From Candidatus Gastranaerophilales bacterium (lineage in GTDB: Bacteria > Cyanobacteriota > Vampirovibrionia > Gastranaerophilales > Gastranaerophilaceae), in the NCBI GenBank assembly GCA_944325895.1, contig CALVCA010000002.1, positions 1-64,000 on the forward strand: a DNA stretch of 64,000 nucleotides, in the 5' to 3' direction. The translations under genes and the position numbers were made by a program. Of the stretch, positions 1 through 8,467 are shown piece by piece; position 1 is the first letter of the stretch; each line of letters starts with the position of its first letter. The notes beneath the pieces were generated by a model. The model did not search any database. It was not told where the DNA came from and was given only the letters and a program-made list of their open reading frames with translations.

Positions 1-21
1 CAGGATCAAACTCTCCATTGT
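1..21 (-). rRNA. rrs: 16S rRNA, 5' end only (partial)
   Basis: Read on the minus strand, the first bases end in AGAGTTTGATCCTG, the universal start of bacterial 16S rRNA (27F primer site). By alignment to E. coli 16S numbering, the mature 5' end falls near base 21. The rest of the rRNA operon lies to the left of the window. Confidence 0.93.
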
Positions 22-376
22 CAGAAAGTTTATGTCCATCGTTTATATGCGGCTAGCATATAAACTGCTCGACTTTAATTTATCGCTAAGCTTATGCTTT
101 TGCGTGTTTAGAATCATTTTTGTTGAATTAACAAGTATTGTTCTCGCGTTCACAGTACTAAAAGTAATCTGCTCACGCGGGTTTTCAGCTATTCTGTTTT
201 CAATGTTCTGTCAAATCTTTGCCGCCATTTCTTAGGTAGTTTAGATAAATTATTTTGCAGACTACAAGCTAAGTGCTTGGGGCTAGCGGGGACAGGCAGA
301 TGTGCAAATCATTTAATGCCTTCCTTATACCAAATACAGATTACAGGTCTGTATTCTCGACCGCTCACTTGCGGTA
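22..376 (-). other. rRNA leader (transcribed spacer)
   Basis: This stretch lies between the predicted transcription start and mature 16S. On the minus strand it holds a boxA-like ACATTGAAAACAGAATA (about 190-207) of the type seen in rRNA leaders, and a second TTGACA (209-214) with a poor -10, possibly a weak P2. A short hairpin CCGC/GCGG sits at 361-374. No protein-coding gene is credible here. Confidence 0.6.
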
Positions 377-382
377 ATTATT

Positions 383-410
383 ATCATATTACTTCAATTT
401 TTTTTGTCAA
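383..410 (-). promoter_or_regulatory. Promoter of the rRNA operon
   Basis: On the minus strand there is a perfect -35 TTGACA (405-410), a 16-nt spacer and a -10 TATGAT (383-388). It points at the 16S gene and predicts a start near 376, giving a leader of about 355 nt. It is one of the best sigma-70-type promoters in the window, as expected for rRNA. Confidence 0.8.
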
Positions 411-744
411 GTAGTTTTTTAAATTTATTTTTAAATCTCTTAAAACTTCTTAACTTAGCTATTTATTTTAAAAAGTTCATCGTGCACCAGGCACATAAAA
501 CATATTATGGCAAATATTTTTAAAAATCAAGACATGGGTTTAAACTTTTTTAAAAGTTTTTATTTATTTTAAAAATTTTAAGCTATAATTGGCTTTTAGA
601 CATTTACAAATGTTAATAATCACTTATAATCATGCTGACGCACATATTTTAATTATGTTCCCATGCTTAATATATATTAACAAATTTGTTATTTAAAACA
701 TCATGATTTAATATATTATATATATTAAAATGAGGAGAATTGAC
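411..744. other. Intergenic AT-rich region, no gene seen
   Basis: This very AT-rich spacer separates the divergent rRNA promoter and the small exported-protein gene at 745. It must hold that gene's promoter; TA-rich -10-like stretches occur around 708-728, but no convincing -35 partner is visible. No repeat or RNA gene was recognised. Confidence 0.4.
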
Positions 745-1137
745 ATGATTAAGACCTTAAAACATACCGCAATTTCATTAGCTGTACTATTGGCATGCTC
801 ATCAGCAGTTTTGGCTGATGGAAATGCTTTTACTCCGTTAAACTTTGACGATGCAAGTTACGGAAACACATCAACTGTTACACCGGCACAAGCTGTCAAC
901 CCGCAAGAAGTCCCGGGAAATTCTAAAATGCAAAACGCTATTTTGGAACTTGACAATGCTCAGGTTGATGTCAGAAATGAATTATTAAATTACAAAGCTA
1001 AATATTCTGACATTGACGCTCAATACAAATTAATCAAAGCTGAAAGAAAGGCTCTTGATCAACAAATTCGAGCTATTGAAAAACGTATTAAACAAATTGA
1101 CAAAGCTAAAGAAAAAATCAGAAAAAACATGTTATAA
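745..1137 (+). CDS. Small exported coiled-coil protein
   Basis: This is a 130-residue protein of unknown function. Residues 1-24 form a signal sequence (MIKTLKHT, then a hydrophobic stretch) that could be cut after VLA by signal peptidase I; an LLAC sequence around residue 17 could instead be a lipobox. The mature part begins with a Pro/Asn-rich linker and ends in a highly charged helix (about residues 55-130) with heptad character, so it is probably an envelope coiled coil. The start at 745 is preferred over an in-frame ATG at 730 because the Shine-Dalgarno AGGAG (733-737) lies between them. The gene is monocistronic and followed at once by a perfect palindromic terminator. No family was recognised. 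Confidence 0.75.
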   Translation: MIKTLKHTAISLAVLLACSSAVLADGNAFTPLNFDDASYGNTSTVTPAQAVNPQEVPGNSKMQNAILELDNAQVDVRNELLNYKAKYSDIDAQYKLIKAERKALDQQIRAIEKRIKQIDKAKEKIRKNML

Positions 1138-1138
1138 C

Positions 1139-1170
1139 AACAAAAGCCGGTTTTAAAACCGGCTTTTGTT
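1139..1170. terminator. Bidirectional intrinsic terminator
   Basis: A perfect inverted repeat, AAAAGCCGGTTTT / AAAACCGGCTTTT, lies between the convergent genes ending at 1137 (+) and 1169 (-). It has A- and T-runs on the proper sides for both strands, so it can end both transcripts. Confidence 0.85.
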
Positions 1171-1462
1171 ATCTTTTACACATTTTTAGTGCCATTAGAT
1201 AATCCTTAAATTCTTGGATAACAGTCTTACCAGACCCCAATCTCTCACCAAAAAAGAAACTTTTTTTATGCGGTCCACGTACACTCATAAACCGCACATC
1301 ACCGTTTTTAATAATACTTGAAATTTCATTAATTCCTTTTTGAGCCATACGTGAGCCTTCAGGATAAACAATATGTTTGACAACTCCTTTTGCATTGGTG
1401 TCCACATATTTTGTGACTTTTGTACCTGTTGAGGTTACCATCTTGCCGACTAATTTAAACAT
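1169..1462 (-). CDS. Orphan small protein, paralogue of its neighbour
   Basis: This 97-residue basic protein has no recognised family. It sits 16 nt downstream of the 127-residue gene at 1479-1862 and is probably co-transcribed with it. The two look like diverged paralogues: both contain a YPxGxxM motif (YPEGSRM here, YPKGTFM there) and end with a (K/E)F-x-DY helix (EFKDYLMAL here, EFGDYINIL there). There is no signal peptide or membrane segment. It ends at the bidirectional terminator. Function unknown; probably specific to this lineage. Confidence 0.65.
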   Translation of the reverse strand: MFKLVGKMVTSTGTKVTKYVDTNAKGVVKHIVYPEGSRMAQKGINEISSIIKNGDVRFMSVRGPHKKSFFFGERLGSGKTVIQEFKDYLMALKMCKR

Positions 1463-1478
1463 AATTTAACTCCTTTCA

Positions 1479-1862
1479 TTATTTACCGTAAAATTTATTC
1501 AGTTTTTGCAATATATTTATATAATCGCCAAATTCTTTCGGGGTAAAAGATAAAGCACCTTGTTTACCAGCGATTACAATAAGACCATTTTCCCCTCCCA
1601 TAAATGTACCTTTTGGATAGGAAACAACAGAAGGTTTGCCAAGTAATTTACTCAATCTGTTTCCAGAACCGAAAACTATACTCTTTGTGCCATCTGCTAA
1701 TTTCGTAAACTGAGTTCCTGTCATATAATTAGTCTTAACCCCTGCTACATCAAGCACCGGTGCCTTTTTTAAATATTTTGCACCCTTTCTGCATACATTT
1801 TGCACCGCTTTTGATGATGCCAAACCGTTTGATACCGCTCCTGCAATTTTTCCGATGTTCAT
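1479..1862 (-). CDS. Orphan small protein, first gene of a two-gene operon
   Basis: This 127-residue basic protein of unknown function has an Ala/Gly-rich N-terminus (MNIGKIAGAVSNGLASSK) that could form an amphipathic helix, and a C-terminal half shared with the 97-residue protein downstream. The start follows an AAGGAG-type ribosome site. About 63 nt upstream of the ATG lies a structured leader element (1926-1990) that recurs upstream of another small orphan gene at 63596-63886, so these genes probably share regulation. No enzyme motif is visible. Confidence 0.65.
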   Translation of the reverse strand: MNIGKIAGAVSNGLASSKAVQNVCRKGAKYLKKAPVLDVAGVKTNYMTGTQFTKLADGTKSIVFGSGNRLSKLLGKPSVVSYPKGTFMGGENGLIVIAGKQGALSFTPKEFGDYINILQKLNKFYGK

Positions 1863-1925
1863 AAAAAACTCCTTCCTTTTTAATTTTCCCTTACCCTTTT
1901 ATAAAAGAAAAAACACGAAAAATAT

Positions 1926-1990
1926 TGCTACACGCATACTTCGGACATAACATAACATAACATACAGCAGTATACCTGGGTTTCAGCCTT
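1926..1990 (-). promoter_or_regulatory. Conserved leader element, copy A (structured RNA or promoter)
   Basis: On the minus strand the element runs GGCTGAAACCCAGG, TATACT, GCTG, four tandem TATGT units, CCGAAG, TATGCGTGTAGCA. A second copy (63945-64000) shares the same order of blocks. An outer helix TGCT/AGCA here corresponds to TGCC/GGCA there, a compensatory change, and an inner GTAT/ATGC helix is also present in both. The number of pentamers differs (four here, two there). TATACT could alternatively be a -10 box. It ends 63 nt before the ATG at 1862. No known riboswitch family was recognised. Confidence 0.6.
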
Positions 1991-2060
1991 TTTAAAATTC
2001 TTTTTTACATTTCGTTACATTTGATGTATAAGTCAATTTTTTAGAATTCAAAACATTTTA

Positions 2061-2181
2061 TACACACCCGGGTAATTTATTTTTTATAAATTTATTTGTT
2101 TAATATAATTAAATCTTTTTCATACTTCCAGCTATTCTTAATTCCAACGAGCCTTTTGGCTCTTTTTTTTTAGCTTAAAAA
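2061..2181 (+). repeat. Terminator-ended intergenic repeat, copy 1 (possible small RNA)
   Basis: The core from CGGGTAATTTATTTTTTATA (2069) to TAGCTTAAAAA is nearly identical to 19453-19565: the 80 bases before the terminator match without a gap and with three mismatches. It ends with a terminator, GAGCC-TTTT-GGCTC plus nine T (2149-2171), functional on the plus strand. A TATAAT lies at 2104-2109 in this copy only; it would give a transcript of about 55 nt. It contains no credible reading frame. It could be a duplicated small RNA gene or a mobile terminator cassette. Confidence 0.7.
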
Positions 2182-2241
2182 TTCATAATTTAAAATTAAA
2201 ACTGCCAAACAGGTTCATGCCGAAATTGTTCGCCTATGTAA

Positions 2242-4197
2242 TTATTCATCAATATAAATTCTCAAATAATTCCAATAGCTTCTGAAAACCTTTTTAACAT
2301 AATTTTTTGTTTCAGGATATGGAATTTGTTCAACAAACTCATCAGTGTCAGAATAGCTTAAATTTTTCTTCCAATTGCCAATTGAACCGATACCGCCATT
2401 ATAAGCCGCAACCGCTGAAATATCCAAATTATTTAACATGTCCTTTATCTCAGCATAATAAGAATTTCCTATTTGAATATTCAATTCCGGCTTAAATAAA
2501 TCATCATTATTAATTAAGCCAAAACCGTTACGTTCGCTGATTTCTTTAGCCGTAGCCGGCATAAGCTGCATCAATCCCCTTGCACCAACCGAACTTTGTG
2601 CTTTTGGATTAAAATAACTTTCTTCTCTCATTAACGCAAGCATCAAAACCGTATCATTAGATCCTGCGTATTTTTTTATTTCATCATAAAAATCAATGGG
2701 ATATACCAGCCGCCATCTCAAATCAGTTCTGTCGGGCTTGGGATTGAGTTTTTCCATTGCATCTCTTGCCACCAGCATCGAATGCGAATAATCACCTTTT
2801 TGATAATATATCCAGCTCTTTATAAATTCATCTTCGGTAATTTCATTTAAAACTTCGTAATCTTTTAGTTCAACCAATTTCAATATAATATCGCTTTTTT
2901 CTTCATATGGATATTCAACCGGCTTTTCTTTTATATAAGCATTTAATATCGCACCGTTAATGTGTTTCATTGCCAAATAAGACCTATATGCGTAATATGT
3001 GTCAGGGAAATTTGCTATGGTATTTCTGTAATAATTCATATACGCATTATAATCATTATTTTTTTCCGCTACTTTACCAAGCCAAAAATTAACCATGGCT
3101 ATTGAAGAAGAATTCGGGAATTTATTTAAATAATCTTTACCAATTTTTTCAGCATTATCGTAATCTTTTGCTATTATCCTATCAAAAAATATATTTGCCA
3201 AAGCCTCTGCAGCATATTGACCTTTTGGATAATTTAAATACAATTGTTTATAGCAGCCTGTTTGATATGCAGCCAAAGCCGCCTCACATTTTAGACTCCA
3301 AATATAATCCTTACCTTTTACGGCAGAAATATTAAATATATAATCAATGGCTTCTTTTTTATTTTGTGACATGCTCAAATAAATATTTACAACATCATAA
3401 ATTTCGGAAATATCTGAATATGCCGCAAAATTTTTCAAGCCGTAAGTCGCTATATACTTTGCACGTTCATAGTTTTTCATAGCATAAGAATTTTTTACAT
3501 CCAATGTCCAACTGTCTTTTAACTCGGTTTTTGCAAGCAATTCTTTTGTTTTATCATAATTTCCAAATAAATAAAGTGTTTTTGCCATTAATAAATAATC
3601 ATCTTTTAAGATTTCTTTATTTAAACTTAACCAATTATTTACGGCATTCAATGCATGACGTCCCTGCGGAGCTTTTTCAAGATAATGCCTGAATGCCATT
3701 TCCGCATCCTCTTGTTTTGAAATCGGAAATATCTTTTCAGATTTATATTTATTTAATATAATTAATCCCAAATAATATTCAGAAGCAATGGCATAATCAG
3801 TTTCAGGAGAATTTTTGATTATTTGTTCAAAATACTTTTTTGCCTGCTGAGGATTTTCTTCCGTCAACATCTGTGCCGCTAAATATTTTGCTCTTATACT
3901 AAGTTTATTTTTTGTATAATTATTAAATAAAAGCTGATATTGTTTCATTTCTGATTTTTTGTCGCCAAGCTGTTTTGCACATTGCGATTGATGATATATA
4001 GCAAAAGGTTTTAACTTTGACAAAAAACTGACTTTTGAAAATAAATAATAAGAATTTTGATAGTTTTCATGAGCATAATCATCCATTGCATGTCTATATA
4101 TATTCATAGTTTTTGCCTCAGGCTGATAGACACCTGCAAATAAAAAACCTGCCAAAAAACATATCCCGATTATTAATAAAAACTTCTTATTTAACAT
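2242..4197 (-). CDS. slt: Soluble lytic murein transglycosylase (Slt70-like)
   Basis: This 651-residue peptidoglycan lytic transglycosylase cleaves the MurNAc-GlcNAc bond with 1,6-anhydro product formation. Residues 5-22 are a hydrophobic signal or anchor. Residues 30-490 are a long array of TPR-like helical repeats (many A..Y..G/A..Y patterns). The catalytic SLT domain starts near 518: REESYFNP holds the catalytic Glu (about 525-526), followed by GLMQLMPATA (541-550) and AAYNGG (597-602), all hallmarks of family-1 transglycosylases. It would act in the periplasm. The gene lies 39 bp downstream of the 779-residue membrane-protein gene on the same strand, probably in one transcript. Confidence 0.92.
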   Translation of the reverse strand: MLNKKFLLIIGICFLAGFLFAGVYQPEAKTMNIYRHAMDDYAHENYQNSYYLFSKVSFLSKLKPFAIYHQSQCAKQLGDKKSEMKQYQLLFNNYTKNKLSIRAKYLAAQMLTEENPQQAKKYFEQIIKNSPETDYAIASEYYLGLIILNKYKSEKIFPISKQEDAEMAFRHYLEKAPQGRHALNAVNNWLSLNKEILKDDYLLMAKTLYLFGNYDKTKELLAKTELKDSWTLDVKNSYAMKNYERAKYIATYGLKNFAAYSDISEIYDVVNIYLSMSQNKKEAIDYIFNISAVKGKDYIWSLKCEAALAAYQTGCYKQLYLNYPKGQYAAEALANIFFDRIIAKDYDNAEKIGKDYLNKFPNSSSIAMVNFWLGKVAEKNNDYNAYMNYYRNTIANFPDTYYAYRSYLAMKHINGAILNAYIKEKPVEYPYEEKSDIILKLVELKDYEVLNEITEDEFIKSWIYYQKGDYSHSMLVARDAMEKLNPKPDRTDLRWRLVYPIDFYDEIKKYAGSNDTVLMLALMREESYFNPKAQSSVGARGLMQLMPATAKEISERNGFGLINNDDLFKPELNIQIGNSYYAEIKDMLNNLDISAVAAYNGGIGSIGNWKKNLSYSDTDEFVEQIPYPETKNYVKKVFRSYWNYLRIYIDE

Positions 4198-4236
4198 TAC
4201 AACTACAGTTTAACAAAAAACAAACCGCTTTGCAAA

Positions 4237-6576
4237 TTATCCTTTTATTATACTGTTAAATACTTTGCTGGTATTAGTAAAATTAATTGATGAACCGCTT
4301 ATAAGTTTTGTTTCATCAGATTCTTTTTTAGAAACATTATAAGTTTCTATCGGTCGTTTACCCGTTAATTTACGCATAAAGCTGTAATAACCTTTCAAAA
4401 ATCCGGTAGCCTTATTTTGTTTATTTTCAATAGCCTCTAATTCTTCCCTTGAATGTGTTCCGACCGGCATACCAACAGACTTTCTCGTTAAAATTTCACC
4501 CAAAGTTGTATCTGTTAATGTTACCCAGCTCATGCCGGCTAACGATCCGTTATATTGACTTCTGAATGTCGAATTAAATAAATCTATCAACAATGTCTGA
4601 TAAAATAATCTTGAAACTTCTTGAACAAAACGTTCTTTAAACTTGGTTTCCGCACCTTCTTCATCATTTCCGTTAGATTTTAACATAACCATATTATAAT
4701 TATCAGTCATTAAAAACCACATTGTTGCAGCAGCAGAAGCTGTTTTTGCCAAATTTGACAATTCTGCATTTGAAACATTTGACATGGTCGTTACATTAAA
4801 TGCCTTTAATATATTATCTTCTACATAGGATTCAAATTCTTTGCCGCTAAGACCTTTATTAAGAGCTTTCTTACCTATGCTTTCGATAGTTTTTGCCAAA
4901 ACTTCAACATCCTTTTTCTTTAAATCTTGTGCTAATTCTTCCGCTGTTTTTGGAGCTAAAGGCGGCTTTTTAATAAATAATTTTACAAATTTATCAGCTA
5001 ATCTGTACGGCAAAGTTACAGCATTAAATACAAACTTAAACGGAGCTATCACAAAATTAACCGCAGGTTTTACATATTTTTTGTTTTTTGAACCTAAATG
5101 TATTAATCCGTTTTCATCAACTAAAGTATCTGCTATTTTGCTGTACTTATCAGCAAGCATATCATATTTATGTTCTCTTAAAACTTTTATTATTTTATCA
5201 AATTCATCTGTTGAAATAGCATAATCCGGTATCACCGTTAATTTTTTATATAAATTTTCAAAAGGTTCCCGAACTATTTTAAACATTTTTTCAACGGACG
5301 GAGAAAGTTTCCTCAATCCTTTAATTCCAAAACCTGAAGCTATTACTATCAAAGAGCCTTTCATTAAAGTATCAAATGACAACAAAGGTTTTTGCTGAGT
5401 TTTTTCAGATTTTTTAACATTTTCTGAACTTGCTTTAAATGATGGTTTAATATTTTTTTCCGGAGCATTATTTTTTTCATTTTCTTTTCTTGCTTCTTCG
5501 GGAGTAATACGCTTGATATGCTTACCGTTTGATACACGTGAAAATGCTTCGGTAAATAATACGGTTAAACCTGTCATCAACATTATGCCGATTTTTGAAT
5601 TATTAATATATTTATTCAAAGCCCCCAAAGTTATCAAAGTTAAATAACCGCTTGTTAAAATACGAGTGACTTCTTGCCTGAACCTGGTTTTCTTTTCTTT
5701 ATCAGCTTTTTTGGAATCATTATCCATCATTCTTGAAAGATTATATGCATCATTTGCCAAAAATATAGCCGGCGGCAAACCTGAAACAAGCCTGTTTAAA
5801 GCCCTTTCATGTTTTGTATCATAGGCACCGTATCTTTCCGTATCAAACATTTTTACAGATTTTTGAAACATTTCCGATGTGACTTCTGATTCAGTAAGTT
5901 TTCCGCTTGCCAGTTTATTTAATAAATTTTGTTTAGTTTCTGCCAAACCTATTAATGAATTAACTTTTGCATCAATTTTTGATCTCTGTCTTAGACCCTT
6001 TAAAAATTTTGAAGAATATAGTTTGTCAGAAAAATTCTTAAGCGGTTTTATTTTTCCTAAAAACGCAACCGTTCCGTTTAATAAATCACCCGGCAAAATT
6101 GTAAATGGATATTTTAAACCATCCCAAATCAACTGAGGAACAGTTTTTTTGAATAATGTAACACTTTCGCCGTCTTCACTAACCTTAACCATCTTAGATG
6201 CAAGTTTGGAAGTTTTTAAATGCTCCAGCAAATTCGTTCCAATATTACCGATATATTTTTGAGTAAATTCATTAAACTCTTTAATGTTATAAGTACCGAC
6301 TTTTTTATAAGCCGGAGCTGCCCTTAAAATCAAACCTGCAGCACCTAATCCGCCCAAAAGCACCAGCGTCGGATTAATAGGTTTGCGTTTTTGTTGAGTA
6401 TTTTCACCGGTAAAAGAAAGACCTTTAAAAGATAAATCATCTGAATTATTTTTTAAAGGTCTCTCAAAATATCGATTATTCGTCATGGGATAAGAACTTA
6501 AAGGAAGTGTCTTTTTAAACAACATCTCTTTCTGTTGTCGTTTGCCTTTATACACTTGAACCTTATCTATGTTCAT
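4237..6576 (-). CDS. Large membrane protein with internal duplication, unknown function
   Basis: This 779-residue protein of no recognised family has a tandem SF motif near the N-terminus (LSFKG-LSFTG, residues 48-57) followed by a hydrophobic segment (68-86). The pattern recurs in the second half (PSFKA 378-382, hydrophobic 404-423). Segments 272-362 and 621-712 align (FLANDAYN.../FLMTDNYN..., RFRQEVTRI/RFVQEVSRL), so the protein is an ancient two-fold duplication. Further hydrophobic stretches suggest membrane association. The start has a clear GGAGG site 4 nt upstream (TGGAGGACGATG). It is the first gene of a unit with slt, which hints at an envelope role. Probably lineage-specific. Confidence 0.75.
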   Translation of the reverse strand: MNIDKVQVYKGKRQQKEMLFKKTLPLSSYPMTNNRYFERPLKNNSDDLSFKGLSFTGENTQQKRKPINPTLVLLGGLGAAGLILRAAPAYKKVGTYNIKEFNEFTQKYIGNIGTNLLEHLKTSKLASKMVKVSEDGESVTLFKKTVPQLIWDGLKYPFTILPGDLLNGTVAFLGKIKPLKNFSDKLYSSKFLKGLRQRSKIDAKVNSLIGLAETKQNLLNKLASGKLTESEVTSEMFQKSVKMFDTERYGAYDTKHERALNRLVSGLPPAIFLANDAYNLSRMMDNDSKKADKEKKTRFRQEVTRILTSGYLTLITLGALNKYINNSKIGIMLMTGLTVLFTEAFSRVSNGKHIKRITPEEARKENEKNNAPEKNIKPSFKASSENVKKSEKTQQKPLLSFDTLMKGSLIVIASGFGIKGLRKLSPSVEKMFKIVREPFENLYKKLTVIPDYAISTDEFDKIIKVLREHKYDMLADKYSKIADTLVDENGLIHLGSKNKKYVKPAVNFVIAPFKFVFNAVTLPYRLADKFVKLFIKKPPLAPKTAEELAQDLKKKDVEVLAKTIESIGKKALNKGLSGKEFESYVEDNILKAFNVTTMSNVSNAELSNLAKTASAAATMWFLMTDNYNMVMLKSNGNDEEGAETKFKERFVQEVSRLFYQTLLIDLFNSTFRSQYNGSLAGMSWVTLTDTTLGEILTRKSVGMPVGTHSREELEAIENKQNKATGFLKGYYSFMRKLTGKRPIETYNVSKKESDETKLISGSSINFTNTSKVFNSIIKG

Positions 6577-6673
6577 CGTCCTCCACCCATTAAAGTTATT
6601 CTCACTCTAATAAAACATGAAATCAAGAATTTTTGTTAGTTTATTAACTTTTTTTTACAAATAACCAAAAAAT

Positions 6674-7474
6674 TTACAATTCTTTTAATATTTCCAAAAT
6701 TAATGATTTAAACCGGGATTTAGCCTTATCAGTAGTTTCTATAACTTCAGAATGTGAGAGTTTTAAATCAGAAACGCCGCTTGCGGCATTTGAAATACAG
6801 CTTATACCAAGTATTTTTAATCCGCAATAATTTGCGACAATTGCTTCAGGTACCGTAGACATACCAACTGCATCAGCCCCTAAAATTCTTGCCATATTAA
6901 TTTCGGCAGGGGTTTCATAACTTGGACCCGATGTCGCAAAATACACTCCTTTTTGTATATCAATACACAATTTTTCGGCACATTTTTGAGCCAGCTTTAT
7001 CAAATCTTTTTTGTATATCTCGCTCATATCAGGGAAACGCTCACCTAAAGTTTCGTCATTTGGACCAATTAAAGGATTTGTTCCCATAAAATTTATATGA
7101 TCGGTAATTATCATTAAATCAGCCGGCCTGAAACTTTCATTTACAGCTCCTGCTGCATTTGTTAAAATAAGAATTTTAACACCAAGTTTTTTCATAACCT
7201 TTACAGGATATGTAATCTCCGCCATAGAATGACCTTCGTAAAAATGATTTCTGCCCTGCATCATTACAACTTTTTTGCCGGCTATCTGAGCAAAAACCAA
7301 ACGTCCTTTATGACCTTTCACATTAGACTTTATAAAATTCGGGATATCAGAATACGGTAATGCAAAGTCACAGTAATCATCCGCAAATTCTCCCAAACCG
7401 GACCCTAATATTATACCTATTTCAGGTACAAAATTATCAGTATTGGTTTTGATATAGTTAATTGTATCTTCCAT
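6674..7474 (-). CDS. punA: Purine nucleoside phosphorylase
   Basis: This 266-residue enzyme cleaves purine (deoxy)nucleosides with phosphate to a base and (deoxy)ribose-1-phosphate, for purine salvage. It has the trimeric PNP signature: GSGLGEF near residue 23 (phosphate loop), GHKGR, GRNHFYEGH near 80, the NAAGAVN loop, and MSTVPEAIVA with the base-site N in CISNAASG near the C-terminus. The length is normal for the class. The start lies 17 nt after the rpoZ stop, so the two are probably co-transcribed. With Upp (8445) and the nucleoside transporter NupC (33924) it indicates active nucleoside salvage. A methylthioadenosine phosphorylase is less likely. Confidence 0.93.
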   Translation of the reverse strand: MEDTINYIKTNTDNFVPEIGIILGSGLGEFADDYCDFALPYSDIPNFIKSNVKGHKGRLVFAQIAGKKVVMMQGRNHFYEGHSMAEITYPVKVMKKLGVKILILTNAAGAVNESFRPADLMIITDHINFMGTNPLIGPNDETLGERFPDMSEIYKKDLIKLAQKCAEKLCIDIQKGVYFATSGPSYETPAEINMARILGADAVGMSTVPEAIVANYCGLKILGISCISNAASGVSDLKLSHSEVIETTDKAKSRFKSLILEILKEL

Positions 7475-7491
7475 AAATATCCCTATGGAAA

Positions 7492-7731
7492 TTAACCTAC
7501 TAAACGATTATCATCAGCTTCGGAGGCTTTTACCATAATAGCATGTTCAACGGGATTTTCTTTTTTATAACCGCTATCATAATTTTCTTCATATCCAAAA
7601 TCTTCACGAGCTTTTTTAGCTTGATTTTCATCAACAATTTTTTTAGCAAGCTCAGCAATTTCATAAACTAACTGATATCTGTTTTCTGTATTTTCATTTA
7701 AATCCCATGCTACTTTAATTATTTGTTCCAT
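7492..7731 (-). CDS. rpoZ: DNA-directed RNA polymerase omega subunit
   Basis: This 79-residue protein resembles RpoZ, which helps assemble and stabilise RNA polymerase beta prime. It has the omega pattern ENRYQLVYEIAELAKKI (about 15-31) and a later ENPVEHAI block matching the KPV..AI helix of omega. The start at 7731 (MEQIIKVAW) is chosen over an upstream ATG at 7812 because it follows a GTGAGG ribosome site at normal spacing and omega proteins are short. A promoter with TTGCCA (7783-7788) and ATTATA-type -10 sequences lies upstream on this strand. The family is short and divergent, so the call is moderate. Confidence 0.75.
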   Translation of the reverse strand: MEQIIKVAWDLNENTENRYQLVYEIAELAKKIVDENQAKKAREDFGYEENYDSGYKKENPVEHAIMVKASEADDNRLVG

Positions 7732-7825
7732 TATAAAAACCTCACATTTCTCAATTATAATATTATAATACAAAAAATTTTTTGGCAAGAGGGTAAAATA
7801 GCTATTTTCCATGTATAATAAACAT

Positions 7826-8467
7826 ATGAAAGAAAACTTAAGATTATATGCGTGGGTAGAATTTTTTATATGGTTTATTGTTTTAGTGTTATGTATATTA
7901 GGTTTTCGGCTTTATAAATACGAACAATTTAAGGAGTTACCGAGTTATCAAATATTCATGCCCGATGTTGACGGAATGATTGTAGGCTCACCTGTCAAAT
8001 ACATGGGAGTACAAATTGGTTATATAAAAAATATAAAAATTTTAACTAATAATGTATATGTAAGATTTGTAATAACTAATGATGAAATCAAGCTGCCCAA
8101 AGGTGTAATAGCGACCGTTGAATTTAACGGACTCGGCGGATCAAAAAGTTTAGAACTTTATCCGCCTGATAAAAATGAAAACAGCGAACGCTTAATAGTC
8201 ATAAACAGTCCCAAAAGATTACACGATTCTATAGGTCTATTAAATGATATGTTTGATAAAATAGGCTCCATTACAGGTAAATTATCCCATTTTGCAAACC
8301 AAATGGGTGTTATAGATAATTCTACAAAAAGCATTAAAGTTAAACCTGAAGACATAGAAAAAGGTATTAGACAAACTGATGATTTTGTGGATAATATGAT
8401 ACAAAACAGAGATGAATTTCAACATAAATTAAAGGAGTGGAAACATGAAGAAGGTAAGAATAATTGA
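7826..8467 (+). CDS. MCE/MlaD-domain envelope protein
   Basis: This 213-residue protein has an N-terminal membrane anchor (about residues 8-30, WVEFFIWFIVLVLCILGF) and one MCE domain (about 38-120: VDGMIVGSPVKYMGVQIGYI, then GLGGSKSLELYPP). MCE proteins form hexameric rings carrying phospholipids or other hydrophobic molecules between membranes. The C-terminal tail is charged and helical. There is no MlaE/MlaF partner in the window. No Shine-Dalgarno is seen. A TATAAT (7814-7819) ends 6 nt before the ATG, so the mRNA may be leaderless; an in-frame ATG at 7811 overlaps that box and is rejected. The 3' end overlaps upp by 23 bp, implying coupling. Confidence 0.85.
   Translation: MKENLRLYAWVEFFIWFIVLVLCILGFRLYKYEQFKELPSYQIFMPDVDGMIVGSPVKYMGVQIGYIKNIKILTNNVYVRFVITNDEIKLPKGVIATVEFNGLGGSKSLELYPPDKNENSERLIVINSPKRLHDSIGLLNDMFDKIGSITGKLSHFANQMGVIDNSTKSIKVKPEDIEKGIRQTDDFVDNMIQNRDEFQHKLKEWKHEEGKNN

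Noticed and set aside
32-235. 67-codon open frame near the window start
   Set aside because: It lies inside the leader of the 16S gene, antisense to it, with no ribosome site and a hydrophobic low-quality composition.
1460-1870. Small genes at 1169-1862 as a toxin-antitoxin pair
   Set aside because: The two products look like paralogues of each other and show no toxin or DNA-binding motif.
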